Assembly: GCF_000685355.1 (NCBI RefSeq) | Contig: NZ_JHET01000002.1 | Span: 186,001 to 250,000 of the forward strand | DNA length: 64,000 bases | DNA from: Microbacterium sp. CH12i | GTDB lineage: Bacteria; Actinomycetota; Actinomycetes; Actinomycetales; Microbacteriaceae | Reading direction: 5' to 3' | Part shown: positions 17,588-25,260 of the stretch, piece by piece | Layout of the letters: each line of letters starts with the position of its first letter | Numbering within the stretch: the first letter of the stretch is position 1 | Notes under the pieces: generated by a model | Told to the model about the DNA's origin: nothing | The model's input: the letters and a program-made list of their open reading frames with translations, nothing else | Databases searched by the model: none | Translations under genes and position numbers: made by a program

Positions 17588-18048
17588 TCACTTGCCGCCG
17601 GGAGGACCAACCGTAAGCAGGATCACGTAGAGCGCCACGACGGCGACGGCGATGAGCGCCACCAGCACCCACGCACGACGCAGGAACCAGCGCATCGTCC
17701 GGTCGTACCAGGTGCGATCCTGCGGGTGGTCGCTCTCTTCGAGACGCCAGTTGCCCTTTAGCCGGCCAGTACGGTGCAACCAGATCTCCATCGGAATGGT
17801 CGCGTAGGGGACGATGGCGCTGACGACAGCAAGCACTCCGACCCCGATCGACCAGCGCTGGTTGAACGCCACGAGGATCGCCGTCGCCCCATAGGAGAGG
17901 AAGACGAACCCGTGGATGCCGCCGGCGATTGTGACCACGATGCCCGGAGCTCCGACGCGCGGGCGATCAGCGCCGAGATGAGAAGGGTCCAGGTGATCGC
18001 CTCGGCGATCGCGAGGACGCGGTACAGGCTGGCGGGCGTGCGGAACAT
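17588..18048 (-). CDS. DUF3817-type integral membrane protein, one frame break
   Basis: The start MFRTPASLYRVLAIAEAITWTLLISALIARA (ATG 18048) and the remainder GAPGIVVTIAGGIHGFVFLSYGATAI... are in different frames, meeting at about 17954-17960. One added base (GCGTC to GCGGTC) gives ARAVGAPGIVV and a 153-residue protein with four hydrophobic helices. That is the DUF3817 pattern, including the GGIHGFVFL segment. The function of this family is unknown. It ends in a short Pro/Gly tail. Convergent with the lipoprotein pair. Confidence 0.7.
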
Positions 18049-18128
18049 CGCGCTCCTTGTTCGGGGTTAGTTCTTCCACCGTACGTCACCGCGGAATAGC
18101 CACCGACCCCGCACCGTTGCGCATAAGC

Positions 18129-19046
18129 ATGACGACGATCGATGCGGACGCCCTGGAGAAGGTTCTCTCTTCCATCGATGTCCGCGTCGGCGATGCACGG
18201 CGGATCAACCTAGACGCCGGAGCTACCGCCCCTCTCGCGTCCGGAGCGGTGTGGCTGGTGTTCGTCGCCGAAGGCAGTCTGCACGGGCAACCACCGCTCG
18301 CCCCGGCCTGTGCTCTTGATGTTGACCGCACTTCGCCACTCGTCGCGTGCACGCCCGGCGTAGAGCGCGAAGTGCTCGTTGAAGGCGATGCCTTCCTCAC
18401 GCTGGGTCGACGACCCGTCGCGCTGCAATCCGAGCACGGCGCATCGCTGATGATCGCAGAGCTGCAACTATCCGATACGGCGAGCTTGCTGCGTGACGTG
18501 ATACCCGAGTTCGTCACAGTCACAGATTTCGCGGGTCTTGAGCCCGCCGCGGCGGCTCTTGCCCGTAACCTCGGGCCGTCGGAGGCGGGTGCGAGCGCGC
18601 TGCGTTCGGGTAACCCGATAATCTGCCGCATGATGGCCACCACCGTGCTGTTGTCGGTTATCCACGCCTGGGCCGAGAACGGCTGCGCACCCGCCGGGTG
18701 GCCGTCCCGCTCGAACGACCCGTTCCTTGAACGTGTGGTCGATGCCATCCATGAGCAGCCGGGCCGCGATTGGACAGTCGAGACACTCGCCGGAGTCGGC
18801 GCGATGTCGCGCTCAGTCTTCGCTTCGCGCTTCCACTCCGCGCTGGGCCGCTCCCCCGCCAGCTACGTCACCGAGGTGCGGATGGAGTCGGCGAAGGGGA
18901 TGCTAGACGCCGGCCGCTCCGTGTCTGAGACGTCCCGCAGCCTCGGCTACGGCTCGGACGAAGGCTTCAGCCGTGCGTTCCGGCGGTCGACGGGAATTGC
19001 CCCGTCGCAGTGGCGGTCGAGTCGGCGCGCGCCGATTTCCGCGTAG
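18129..19046 (+). CDS. AraC-family transcriptional regulator (cupin-type sensor)
   Basis: The 305-residue protein has an N-terminal sensor domain of the AraC_binding_2/cupin_6 kind. It is followed by two helix-turn-helix motifs (WTVETLAGVGAMSRSVFASRFHSALG and SVSETSRSLGYGSDEGFSRAFRRSTG) ending APSQWR. The ATG at 18129 is used because the sensor domain begins there; the frame stays open 24 codons upstream. It converges with an MFS gene only 10 bp away. Genes of this type often control a neighbouring exporter, but the convergent layout gives no shared promoter. Confidence 0.85.
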   Translation: MTTIDADALEKVLSSIDVRVGDARRINLDAGATAPLASGAVWLVFVAEGSLHGQPPLAPACALDVDRTSPLVACTPGVEREVLVEGDAFLTLGRRPVALQSEHGASLMIAELQLSDTASLLRDVIPEFVTVTDFAGLEPAAAALARNLGPSEAGASALRSGNPIICRMMATTVLLSVIHAWAENGCAPAGWPSRSNDPFLERVVDAIHEQPGRDWTVETLAGVGAMSRSVFASRFHSALGRSPASYVTEVRMESAKGMLDAGRSVSETSRSLGYGSDEGFSRAFRRSTGIAPSQWRSSRRAPISA

Positions 19047-19056
19047 TCACCGCGGT

Positions 19057-20247
19057 TCAGTTGCGCACTCGGTTTGAGGCCCCGAACAACACCGCGCCGA
19101 CGACCAGCGCAGCCGCTCCGAGGCTGTACGAAGGCTCCACGCCGATGCTGTCGACGAGGATCCCGCCGAGCCCTGCGGCGAGCATGATCGCGAACTGGAA
19201 TCCGACGACCACCAGGCTGCCGCCGGCCTCCAGTCGATCGGGCATCTGGTGTCCGACCCAGGTGTTGACGACGATCAGCCACGAGGCGAAGAAGAAGCCC
19301 CAGACGAATACCGCGACCCCGACGCCGAGCACCGAGCCCGACATCAGAATGGTCGCAGCCACCGCCACCGCGATCACGGCGGGCGCGAGAACCGCGAAGA
19401 ACCTGAATGATCGGTCGATGATCAGGCCGATGCTGAGGTTTCCCACCAGTCCGCCGATTCCGAAGATCGCGAGCAGCATGACGATCGTGCCGGCGTCGAT
19501 CTCCGGCATCCGCTCAAGGGCGAGACGAATATAGGTGTAGGCAAGGAAGTGTCCGAGCACGACGAAGACGTGTCCGATCAGCCCGAGCCCGACGCCGGGT
19601 CGGCGAATCGTGTCGAGGAGCAGTGTGAAACTCGAGACCTGTGCGGGCGGAACCGGCGGAAGCATGGTGCGCAGTGCGATCGCCAACAGCCCGGTCACGA
19701 TGCCGGCAACCGCGAACACCGCACGCCAGTCCATGATCTCGCTGAGCATGACGCCGACGGGAACGCCAGCAACGGTGGCGAGCGACGTGCCCGCTGAGGT
19801 GAACATCACCGCGCGGCCGAGTCGCTCTGGTCCGGCGATCCGCACGGCCACAGTGATCGACATCGACCAGAACGTGGCCAGCGCCGCACCGAGCAGGGAC
19901 CGCGCGAGCAGGATCAGGATCAGGCTCGGTGCGACCGCGACGATGAGGTTCGAGGCGGCGGCGGCGAGCGCCATCCAGACCAGCAGTGCCCGACGGTCGA
20001 GGCGAGGAAAGACCATCCCCACAGTCGGCGCGACGATCAGGCCGATGAGCGCAGTCACCGTGACGGTCTGCCCCGCCTGACCGGGCGTTACTCCCAGCTC
20101 GGCTGCCATCTCTGTGAGCATCCCGTTGGGCAGGAACTCCGCGGTGACGAGGACGAAGCTCAGCAGCATCACAACGATGAGGGCACCGTACTTGATACGC
20201 TCCGCGGGGTTCGGGGCGGCGACGGGGATGGACGCGGTCGTTGTCAT
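19057..20247 (-). CDS. MFS transporter, DHA1-type efflux permease
   Basis: The 396-residue protein has 12 hydrophobic helices and the DHA1 pattern: ALIVVMLLSFVLVTAEFLPNGMLTEMAAELGVTPGQAGQTVT at the N terminus. This resembles the arabinose/purine-nucleoside/chloramphenicol exporters (AraJ, NepI, Cml). The ATG at 20247 starts the first helix; the 184 codons of open frame upstream are a shadow of the RIO kinase gene and its leader. It likely exports a small molecule or drug. Substrate unknown. Confidence 0.85.
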   Translation of the reverse strand: MTTTASIPVAAPNPAERIKYGALIVVMLLSFVLVTAEFLPNGMLTEMAAELGVTPGQAGQTVTVTALIGLIVAPTVGMVFPRLDRRALLVWMALAAAASNLIVAVAPSLILILLARSLLGAALATFWSMSITVAVRIAGPERLGRAVMFTSAGTSLATVAGVPVGVMLSEIMDWRAVFAVAGIVTGLLAIALRTMLPPVPPAQVSSFTLLLDTIRRPGVGLGLIGHVFVVLGHFLAYTYIRLALERMPEIDAGTIVMLLAIFGIGGLVGNLSIGLIIDRSFRFFAVLAPAVIAVAVAATILMSGSVLGVGVAVFVWGFFFASWLIVVNTWVGHQMPDRLEAGGSLVVVGFQFAIMLAAGLGGILVDSIGVEPSYSLGAAALVVGAVLFGASNRVRN

Positions 20248-20339
20248 TGTTCTACTTTCGCAGGAGCGTCGATGCTGCGCCCGACCACTCGTCCGCAGCA
20301 TCCGACCGATCGTCCGCCGTCGTGTATCGTCAAAGGTCA

Positions 20340-20353
20340 CCGGGATGTCCCGG
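20340..20353 (+). promoter_or_regulatory. Short hairpin at the 5' end of the RIO leader
   Basis: CCGGGATGTCCCGG is palindromic around TG. It lies upstream of the leader-peptide ribosome-binding site, after a possible -10 box TATCGT (20324-20329). Confidence 0.4.
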
Positions 20354-20380
20354 GAAGAACCGAACGGAAGGAGCCGTGAC

Positions 20381-20443
20381 ATGAACACTGTCGTCGTCGC
20401 GCTTCTCGCCGACCATCTTCCCCTCGAGGCCACCCACTCCTGA
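20381..20443 (+). CDS. Leader peptide of 20 residues upstream of the RIO kinase gene
   Basis: A short frame MNTVVVALLADHLPLEATHS follows a strong ribosome-binding site (GGAAGGAG, 20366-20373). Its stop codon at 20441-20443 lies inside the loop of an 8-bp hairpin whose 5' arm (20426-20433) is part of this ORF. The next gene starts 33 nt later on a weak TTG. The layout, a well-initiated tiny ORF overlapping the arm of a hairpin before a poorly initiated gene, is that of a translational or transcriptional attenuator. Expression of the peptide is not proven. Confidence 0.55.
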   Translation: MNTVVVALLADHLPLEATHS

Positions 20444-20468
20444 TCTGCGCGTGGCCTCCCTTTCGGAG
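20426..20468 (+). promoter_or_regulatory. Candidate attenuator: alternative hairpins around leader-peptide stop and RIO ribosome-binding site
   Basis: GAGGCCAC (20426-20433) pairs perfectly with GTGGCCTC (20451-20458). The second arm ends in CTCC (20456-20459), which can instead pair with GGAG (20465-20468), the ribosome-binding site of the RIO gene. Formation of the first hairpin frees the site; a ribosome sitting on the leader stop would favour the second. No T-run follows, so translational control is more likely than termination. Confidence 0.5.
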
Positions 20469-20476
20469 CAACCACC

Positions 20477-21328
20477 TTGACTGATTCTTTCGCGTCCTTC
20501 GACGCATCCCTCTTTTTCGACGAGTCCCTTACTTTCGCCGACGTCGAACCCGGCGATGACCAGCGCTGGTCCACGTGGCCAGCCATCACGCCGTCCGAAC
20601 GCGGGCCTGAGCCGTGGCCCGAGTGGGTCGTGACTTCTGCCGGCGCGATCGACACTGAACTCGGCATCCTCAAGACCGGCAAGGAGGCAGACGTCTTCCT
20701 CATCGAGCGAGCCGTGCCTGACGAGCCGACGCAGCGCACGCTGCTGGCGGCGAAGCGGTATCGCAGTACCGAACACCGCAGCTTCCACCGCTCGGGCATC
20801 TATACCGAAGGCCGAGAGGTCCGCGACTCACGCGCAGGTCGTGCCATCTCGAAGAAGACCGCGTTCGGCCGCGAGGTAGCCGCGGCCGAGTGGTCATTTG
20901 CCGAGTTCCAAGCACTGAGCCGCATGTGGGAGCTCGGCGCCCCAGTCCCCTATCCGGTGCAGGTGAACGGATCGGAGGTGCTGATGGAGTTCCTCGGCAC
21001 GGATGCCACGGCTGCACCACGACTGGCACAGGTGCGCAGCGACCGGGCGATGCTGGCCGACTACTACGCGCAGATCGTCGAGATCATGCGCGTCTTCGCC
21101 GCGGCAGGCTTCGCCCACGGTGACCTGTCTCCGTACAACCTGCTGGTGCACGAGGGCCGAGTACGCGTGATCGACCTGCCGCAGATCGTCGACATCATCG
21201 CGAACCCGCAGGGGCTCGACCTACTGCACCGTGACTGCGTGAACGTCTGCGACTGGTTCGCCCGACACCGGGTGGAGTGCGATGCCGAAGAGCTCTTCGC
21301 AGAGCTGCTCGCGTCGTCCTATGCGTGA
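20477..21328 (+). CDS. RIO1-family serine kinase/ATPase
   Basis: The 283-residue protein has the RIO core. GILKTGKEADVFLIE is the nucleotide loop, AAKRYR supplies the ATP Lys (near residue 93), HGDLSPYN at 214-221 is the catalytic loop, and IDLPQ with Asp233 replaces DFG. RIO1 proteins in archaea and eukaryotes act in ribosome small-subunit maturation; bacterial members are little studied. Translation must start at TTG 20477 (GGAG 8 nt upstream) since no other start precedes the conserved part. It sits behind a leader ORF with alternative hairpins and before an Atg22-like exporter, 72 bp downstream. Confidence 0.85.
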   Translation: MTDSFASFDASLFFDESLTFADVEPGDDQRWSTWPAITPSERGPEPWPEWVVTSAGAIDTELGILKTGKEADVFLIERAVPDEPTQRTLLAAKRYRSTEHRSFHRSGIYTEGREVRDSRAGRAISKKTAFGREVAAAEWSFAEFQALSRMWELGAPVPYPVQVNGSEVLMEFLGTDATAAPRLAQVRSDRAMLADYYAQIVEIMRVFAAAGFAHGDLSPYNLLVHEGRVRVIDLPQIVDIIANPQGLDLLHRDCVNVCDWFARHRVECDAEELFAELLASSYA

Positions 21329-21400
21329 GGAGCGGTGTTGTCGGCCAACGCACCGGCGCGCCGTCACCGCCCGTCCACCGGACCCGGCCAGACTTCGAGC

Positions 21401-22807
21401 ATGAGCGCTCCTGAGCAGCCGGTGCCGGATTCCCGGGGCAGGTCGACCACGCCCAAAACGATCGATCCCGTAGAGGCCGTCCGCAAGCGCGGTGTGCTCG
21501 CCTGGGCTCTGTGGGATTGGGGATCAGCCGCCTTCAACGCTGTGGTCACGACCTTCGTTTTCAGCACGTTCTTGGCCAGCCAGATGTTCGTGGATCCCGC
21601 AATCGTCGCGGCAGCCAATGGCGACGCCAAGGACCCGGCGCTCGTTGCGGCACTTGCCGGCAACGCCAGCCTGATCGGGTGGGCACTCACCATTGCGGGA
21701 GTGCTCATTGCCCTGCTCGCCCCCGTACTCGGCCAGCGCTCTGACGGTTCAGGCCGTCGGAAGCTCTGGCTCGGCATCAACACTGGCGTCGTCGTACTCG
21801 CCATGGCTGCGATGGTCTTCGTCGTCGGCGCCCCCGAATATCTCATCCTCGGCGCCACGCTATTGGCAGTCGGCAACATCTTCTTCGAGTTCGCCGGCGT
21901 GAACTACAACGCCATGCTCGTGCAGGTCTCCACGAAGGAGAACATGGGCCGAGTCTCCGGCTTCGGCTGGGGCATGGGCTACGTCGGTGGCATCGTGCTG
22001 CTGGTCATCCTGCTGGTCGGGTTCATCGGACTCATCTCGAGCCCCGGCCCGCTCGGCGTCACGACGGAGGGTGGCCTGCACATCCGCCTTGCTGTGCTGG
22101 CATCCGCCGCATGGTTCGCCATATTCGCCATCCCCGTGCTGCTCCGCGTCCCGGAGATCCCCGCACGTGCGAGGCAGAACAAGGTCGGGTTCTTCCGCTC
22201 TTATGCCATCCTCGGTGGCACGATCGCGAAACTCTGGCAAGGCAATCGTCAGGTGCTGATGTTCCTCGTGGCGAGCGCCGTGTTCCGCGACGGTCTCGCC
22301 GGAGTCTTCACATTCGGGGCGATCATCGCCGCGCAGGTGTTCGGGTTCTCCAGCTCTCAGGTGCTCTACTTCGCCGTGGCCGCCAACGTCGTCGCCGGCA
22401 TCAGCACCATGCTCGCCGGGCGCCTCGACGACGCATTCGGGCCGAAGCGCGTGATCATGGTCTCTCTCATCGGGCTCGTGCTCGCGGGCACCGCCGTGCT
22501 GTTCATCGGCGACGGGCAAATGGGATTCTGGATCGCAGGACTTCTGCTTTGCATGTTCGTTGGCCCTGTTCAGTCGGCGAGCCGGTCGATGCTCGCGAGA
22601 ATCACTCCGGTGGGTCGCGAGGGCGAAATCTTCGGCCTCTATGCCACAACCGGCCGCGCGGTGTCGTTCCTTGCTCCTGGACTGTTCGCCCTGTTCGTCG
22701 GCCTCACCGGCGACACGCGTCTGGGCATCCTCGGAATCGTGCTCGTCCTGCTCGCCGGATTGCTGCTGATGCTCCCCGTCAAGGCAAAGCAGGCCGTCAT
22801 CGAGTAG
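21401..22807 (+). CDS. MFS transporter, Atg22/UMF1-like
   Basis: The 468-residue protein has 12 hydrophobic helices. The first is GVLAWALWDWGSAAFNAVVTTFVFSTFLA, the hallmark of the Atg22 (vacuole effluxer-like) branch of the MFS, followed by a long periplasmic loop and YNAMLVQVSTKENMGRVSGFGWGMGYVGG. Bacterial members are of unknown substrate. The ATG at 21401 is chosen from family length. A TTG at 21335 with GGAG 4 nt upstream is an alternative that would add 22 residues and couple the gene more tightly to the RIO kinase. It ends 3 bp from the convergent His-rich marR gene. Confidence 0.8.
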   Translation: MSAPEQPVPDSRGRSTTPKTIDPVEAVRKRGVLAWALWDWGSAAFNAVVTTFVFSTFLASQMFVDPAIVAAANGDAKDPALVAALAGNASLIGWALTIAGVLIALLAPVLGQRSDGSGRRKLWLGINTGVVVLAMAAMVFVVGAPEYLILGATLLAVGNIFFEFAGVNYNAMLVQVSTKENMGRVSGFGWGMGYVGGIVLLVILLVGFIGLISSPGPLGVTTEGGLHIRLAVLASAAWFAIFAIPVLLRVPEIPARARQNKVGFFRSYAILGGTIAKLWQGNRQVLMFLVASAVFRDGLAGVFTFGAIIAAQVFGFSSSQVLYFAVAANVVAGISTMLAGRLDDAFGPKRVIMVSLIGLVLAGTAVLFIGDGQMGFWIAGLLLCMFVGPVQSASRSMLARITPVGREGEIFGLYATTGRAVSFLAPGLFALFVGLTGDTRLGILGIVLVLLAGLLLMLPVKAKQAVIE

Positions 22808-22810
22808 AAC

Positions 22811-23383
22811 TCAAGGCCGCCAGTTGTCGGCGAGCTTGCTGAGCAGTCGGGCAAGCTCCTGGCTCTCGTCTTCGGTGAATGACTCGAGCGCGTGGGTGAG
22901 CATTTCGCGCCGTTCCCCGCGCATGCCGCGAGCTATCTTCCGCCCCTCATCGGTGAGCGCGATGCGGGTGCGCCGGGCGTCGTCGGGGTCGGCTTCACGC
23001 TGCACGAACCCGCGCTGAACGCCCTGCTGCACGAGCCGTGATGCGCGGGGCTGGTCGACGCCGATCGCTTCGCCGAGCGCGCTGACGCTGAGCGGTTCGG
23101 ATGCTGCGGCTAGAGCCTCCAGCATCCTCATCCATGCCGGGCCTCCGAGCCGGCCACCCGGGCCGCCCGCCCACGGCGGCGCGCCGAATCCGGGTGCACC
23201 ACGATGTCCGCGCCCGCGTTCGTGTGAACCGTGCTCGTGTGGGCCGTGCTCGTGTGGGCCGTGCTCTCCATGCGGTCCGCCGTGTCCGTGTCCGTGCAGC
23301 CCCATGCCCAGCGGACGCCGCCCGCGCAGGCGCGACAGGGCATTCGCGATCATCTCGGCGGGGTCAGGAATGTCTGTGCTCAC
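22811..23383 (-). CDS. MarR-family regulator with His-rich N-terminal segment
   Basis: The 190-residue protein starts at GTG 23383. Residues about 28-62 form a His/Gly/Glu repeat (HGHGHGGPHGEHGPHEHG and on). It is followed by a MarR winged helix (LSVSALGEAIGVDQPRASRLVQQGVQRGFVQREADPDDARRTRIALTDEGR). His-rich stretches commonly bind Ni, Zn, Co or Cu. The gene is divergent from a second His-rich winged-helix gene, with repeated (A/G)CATG half-sites between them, and converges on the Atg22-like exporter. A metal- or redox-responsive control circuit is inferred, not shown. Confidence 0.8.
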   Translation of the reverse strand: MSTDIPDPAEMIANALSRLRGRRPLGMGLHGHGHGGPHGEHGPHEHGPHEHGSHERGRGHRGAPGFGAPPWAGGPGGRLGGPAWMRMLEALAAASEPLSVSALGEAIGVDQPRASRLVQQGVQRGFVQREADPDDARRTRIALTDEGRKIARGMRGERREMLTHALESFTEDESQELARLLSKLADNWRP

Positions 23384-23393
23384 GCCCCAACTT

Positions 23394-23467
23394 TACATGC
23401 GACTTGACATGTATCGTCATTGCATGTCACACTACATATACATGCACAGTTACAAGCATAGTTACAA
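23394..23467. promoter_or_regulatory. Operator cluster between two divergent His-rich MarR genes
   Basis: TACATG-N8-CATGTA (23394-23413) and GCATGT-N12-ACATGC (23422-23445) form two overlapping-style inverted repeats of the same RCATG half-site. AGTTACAA is repeated at 23448 and 23460. AT-rich TACATATA in the middle can serve as a -10 box. Confidence 0.6.
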
Positions 23468-23483
23468 ACAAAGGACTTACCCC

Positions 23484-24293
23484 ATGAACTCCATCAACAC
23501 TGATGAAAACACCCGCCCCTTCGGATTCTGGCTCAAGGCCGTCGATCGCCTCATGGCCATCGAATTCGCCGCCGCCTTCGAATCCGAGGGCATCACGCGT
23601 CGCGAATGGCGACTGCTGAACATCGTCGACGGCACCGTCCCTGCACACCGCCGCCAGAGCGATCGCCCCCTTCCCGCACACAAGCTCGGCCGGCTCATCG
23701 AGCTCGGTTGGGTGACGGATGCCGAAGGCACCTGGACCCTGACCGACGACGGCCGCGCTGCCAAAGAGCGCCTCGGCGGCGTCGTCGAAGGCATCCGTGC
23801 GAAGGTCACCGACGCGGTTCCCGCTGAGGACCTCGCCACCACCATGGCCACACTCGAGCAGCTTGCTCGTGCGTTCGGCTGGGATGAGGAGACGCCTCTC
23901 CCCCGCGGACCGCGCGGCGGCTTCGCCGGACGCGGCTTCGGCCCGGGCGGCTTCGGTCGCCGTGGGCACGGCTTCGGTCGTGGACACGGCTTCGGTCGCC
24001 CCGGACGCGGCTTCGGCCACGAGGAACACGAACCGCACTCCGGCCACGAAGGACACGGCTCACCTGAGATGAGCGAGCGCGAAGGCTGCCGCCACGGCGA
24101 GCACCACCTCAATCACGAGGGTCGCGATCACATGGGTCGCGATCACGAGGGGCACGGCCACGAGGGGCACAGCCATCGTGGCGGACCGCGTGGCCACCGC
24201 GGCCACGGCGGCGGACGCATCGCGCACTTCGCGCAGGGTGCCTACGAGCGCGGCTTCGACGCCGGCTTCACCCGCGGGCGCGACGCACAGTAA
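23484..24293 (+). CDS. Winged-helix (PadR/MarR-like) protein with long His/Gly-rich tail
   Basis: The 269-residue protein has an N-terminal winged-helix part: FWLKAVDRLMAIEFAAAFESEGITRREWRLLNIVDG and ELGWVTDAEGTWTLTDDGRAAKERL. A helical segment follows, then from about residue 135 a low-complexity tail of GFGRGHG and HEGHGHEGHSHRGG repeats. The C terminus YERGFDAGFTRGRDA is helical. Tail His repeats suggest metal binding. It is divergent from the shorter His-rich MarR and is followed by a strong terminator. It may be a paralogous partner of that regulator. Confidence 0.72.
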   Translation: MNSINTDENTRPFGFWLKAVDRLMAIEFAAAFESEGITRREWRLLNIVDGTVPAHRRQSDRPLPAHKLGRLIELGWVTDAEGTWTLTDDGRAAKERLGGVVEGIRAKVTDAVPAEDLATTMATLEQLARAFGWDEETPLPRGPRGGFAGRGFGPGGFGRRGHGFGRGHGFGRPGRGFGHEEHEPHSGHEGHGSPEMSEREGCRHGEHHLNHEGRDHMGRDHEGHGHEGHSHRGGPRGHRGHGGGRIAHFAQGAYERGFDAGFTRGRDAQ

Positions 24294-24300
24294 CGCCCAC

Positions 24301-24340
24301 CAAGAGGGGCACGGATGCTTGGGCACCCGTGCCCCTCTTG
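24301..24340 (+). terminator. Strong hairpin terminator after the His-rich gene
   Basis: CAAGAGGGGCACGG (24301-24314) pairs perfectly with 24327-24340 over 14 bp with a 12-nt loop. Only a short TTGT follows, so it may act from both sides or rely on the stem. Confidence 0.7.
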
Positions 24341-24356
24341 TCATACCGCGTTGCGC

Positions 24357-24735
24357 TCAGGACACTGAAGATTCAGTTGTCACGGCCATGGGATCGGTAA
24401 TCCCCGCGAGCTCATGCTCACTGCCAGGGGCTCCGATAAAGGCCAGCAGTACGGGTGTCCCGGAGCGATCATGCACGATGCGACCGGCATAAAGTGGCGT
24501 GCCGGCGATCAACTGTGCGTCATCGACTCTGACATCTCCGAGTTCGCCGCGGACAGACACCATCCACACGCCGGATGCGTCAGCTGCACCCTGCCGTTTG
24601 TCGGTGCGCCGTGGCCCGCAGAAGAGCAGTACCTTCTCACCACCCACCTCTGCAGTCTGAAGAACCTCCAGATGCGGAAATTCCGCTGACGGTATACCCA
24701 TCGGAGGCTCGACGGTCCACGTCTCAAGATCCGGC
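24357..24735 (-). pseudogene. C-terminal fragment of a glycoside hydrolase family 32-like enzyme
   Basis: The minus frame from about 24735 to the stop at 24357 encodes SPDLETWTVEPPMG...FPHLEVLQTAEVGGEKVLLFC...LYAGRIVHDRSGTPVLLAFIGAPGSEHELAGITDPM. These are features of the last blades of GH32/GH68-type fructan or sucrose hydrolases. The N-terminal catalytic part (WMNDPNG) is absent: at about 24735 the sequence changes directly into a fragment of an esterase gene on the other strand. No start codon fits the fragment. It is a 5'-truncated remnant. Confidence 0.6.
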
Positions 24736-25239
24736 GAACGGCTCGTTCTGCATGGAGTGAGCGCCGGGGGCGGACTTGCCGCCGGCGTTGCTGTGCTCGC
24801 GCGTGACCGCCAGGGGCCTCGCATGCTTGGCCAGATGCTCATCTGCCCGATGCTCGACGATCGCAACGACTCCGACTCCGGCCACCAGATGACCGGTCAA
24901 GGCGCATGGGACCGTACTGCGAATGAGACTGGCTGGAATCTGTACCTGGGCGATATCCAACGCGACGAGGTGCCGATTTATGCTTCCCCTGCGCGCGCCG
25001 ACGACCTATCCGGGCTACCGCCCACGTTTATAGACGTCGGGTCAGCGGAGACCTTCCGCGATGAGAACATCGCTTACGCATCGAGAATCTGGGCGTGCGG
25101 CGGAGATGCCGAACTCCACTTGTGGCCGGGTGGCGTGCACGGCTTCGATGCACTCGCTCCCGACGCAGCGTTGTCACACGACGCACGCCAAGCCCGGGTC
25201 CGCTGGCTCACGCGGCTGCTCGGAACCCCGATCGACTGA
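24736..25239 (+). pseudogene. C-terminal fragment of an alpha/beta hydrolase-3 (HSL-type) esterase
   Basis: The plus frame begins in the nucleophile elbow (RLVLHGVSAGGGLAAG) and runs to ...GGDAELHLWPGGVHGFDALAPD...RLLGTPID. It holds the active-site Ser, the acidic DVGSAETFRDEN segment and the catalytic His, but lacks the HGGG oxyanion region and cap of the family (usually about 300 residues, here about 167). It meets the GH32 fragment head-to-head at about 24735. A GTG at 24757 could start a short product but would be inactive. A remnant is the likely reading. Confidence 0.65.
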
Positions 25240-25260
25240 TCGGTTTCCCGAACCAACCAA

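Noticed and set aside
23220-24180. CRISPR-like or satellite repeats in the His-rich genes
   Set aside because: The short repeats (for example GTGCTCGTGTGGGCC) are coding repeats for His/Gly/Glu runs with no spacers of even length.
24357-24866. Full 169-codon minus-strand frame as a complete gene
   Set aside because: The first 40 or so codons lie over the esterase fragment on the other strand and look like shadow; only the part up to about 24735 has GH32 features.
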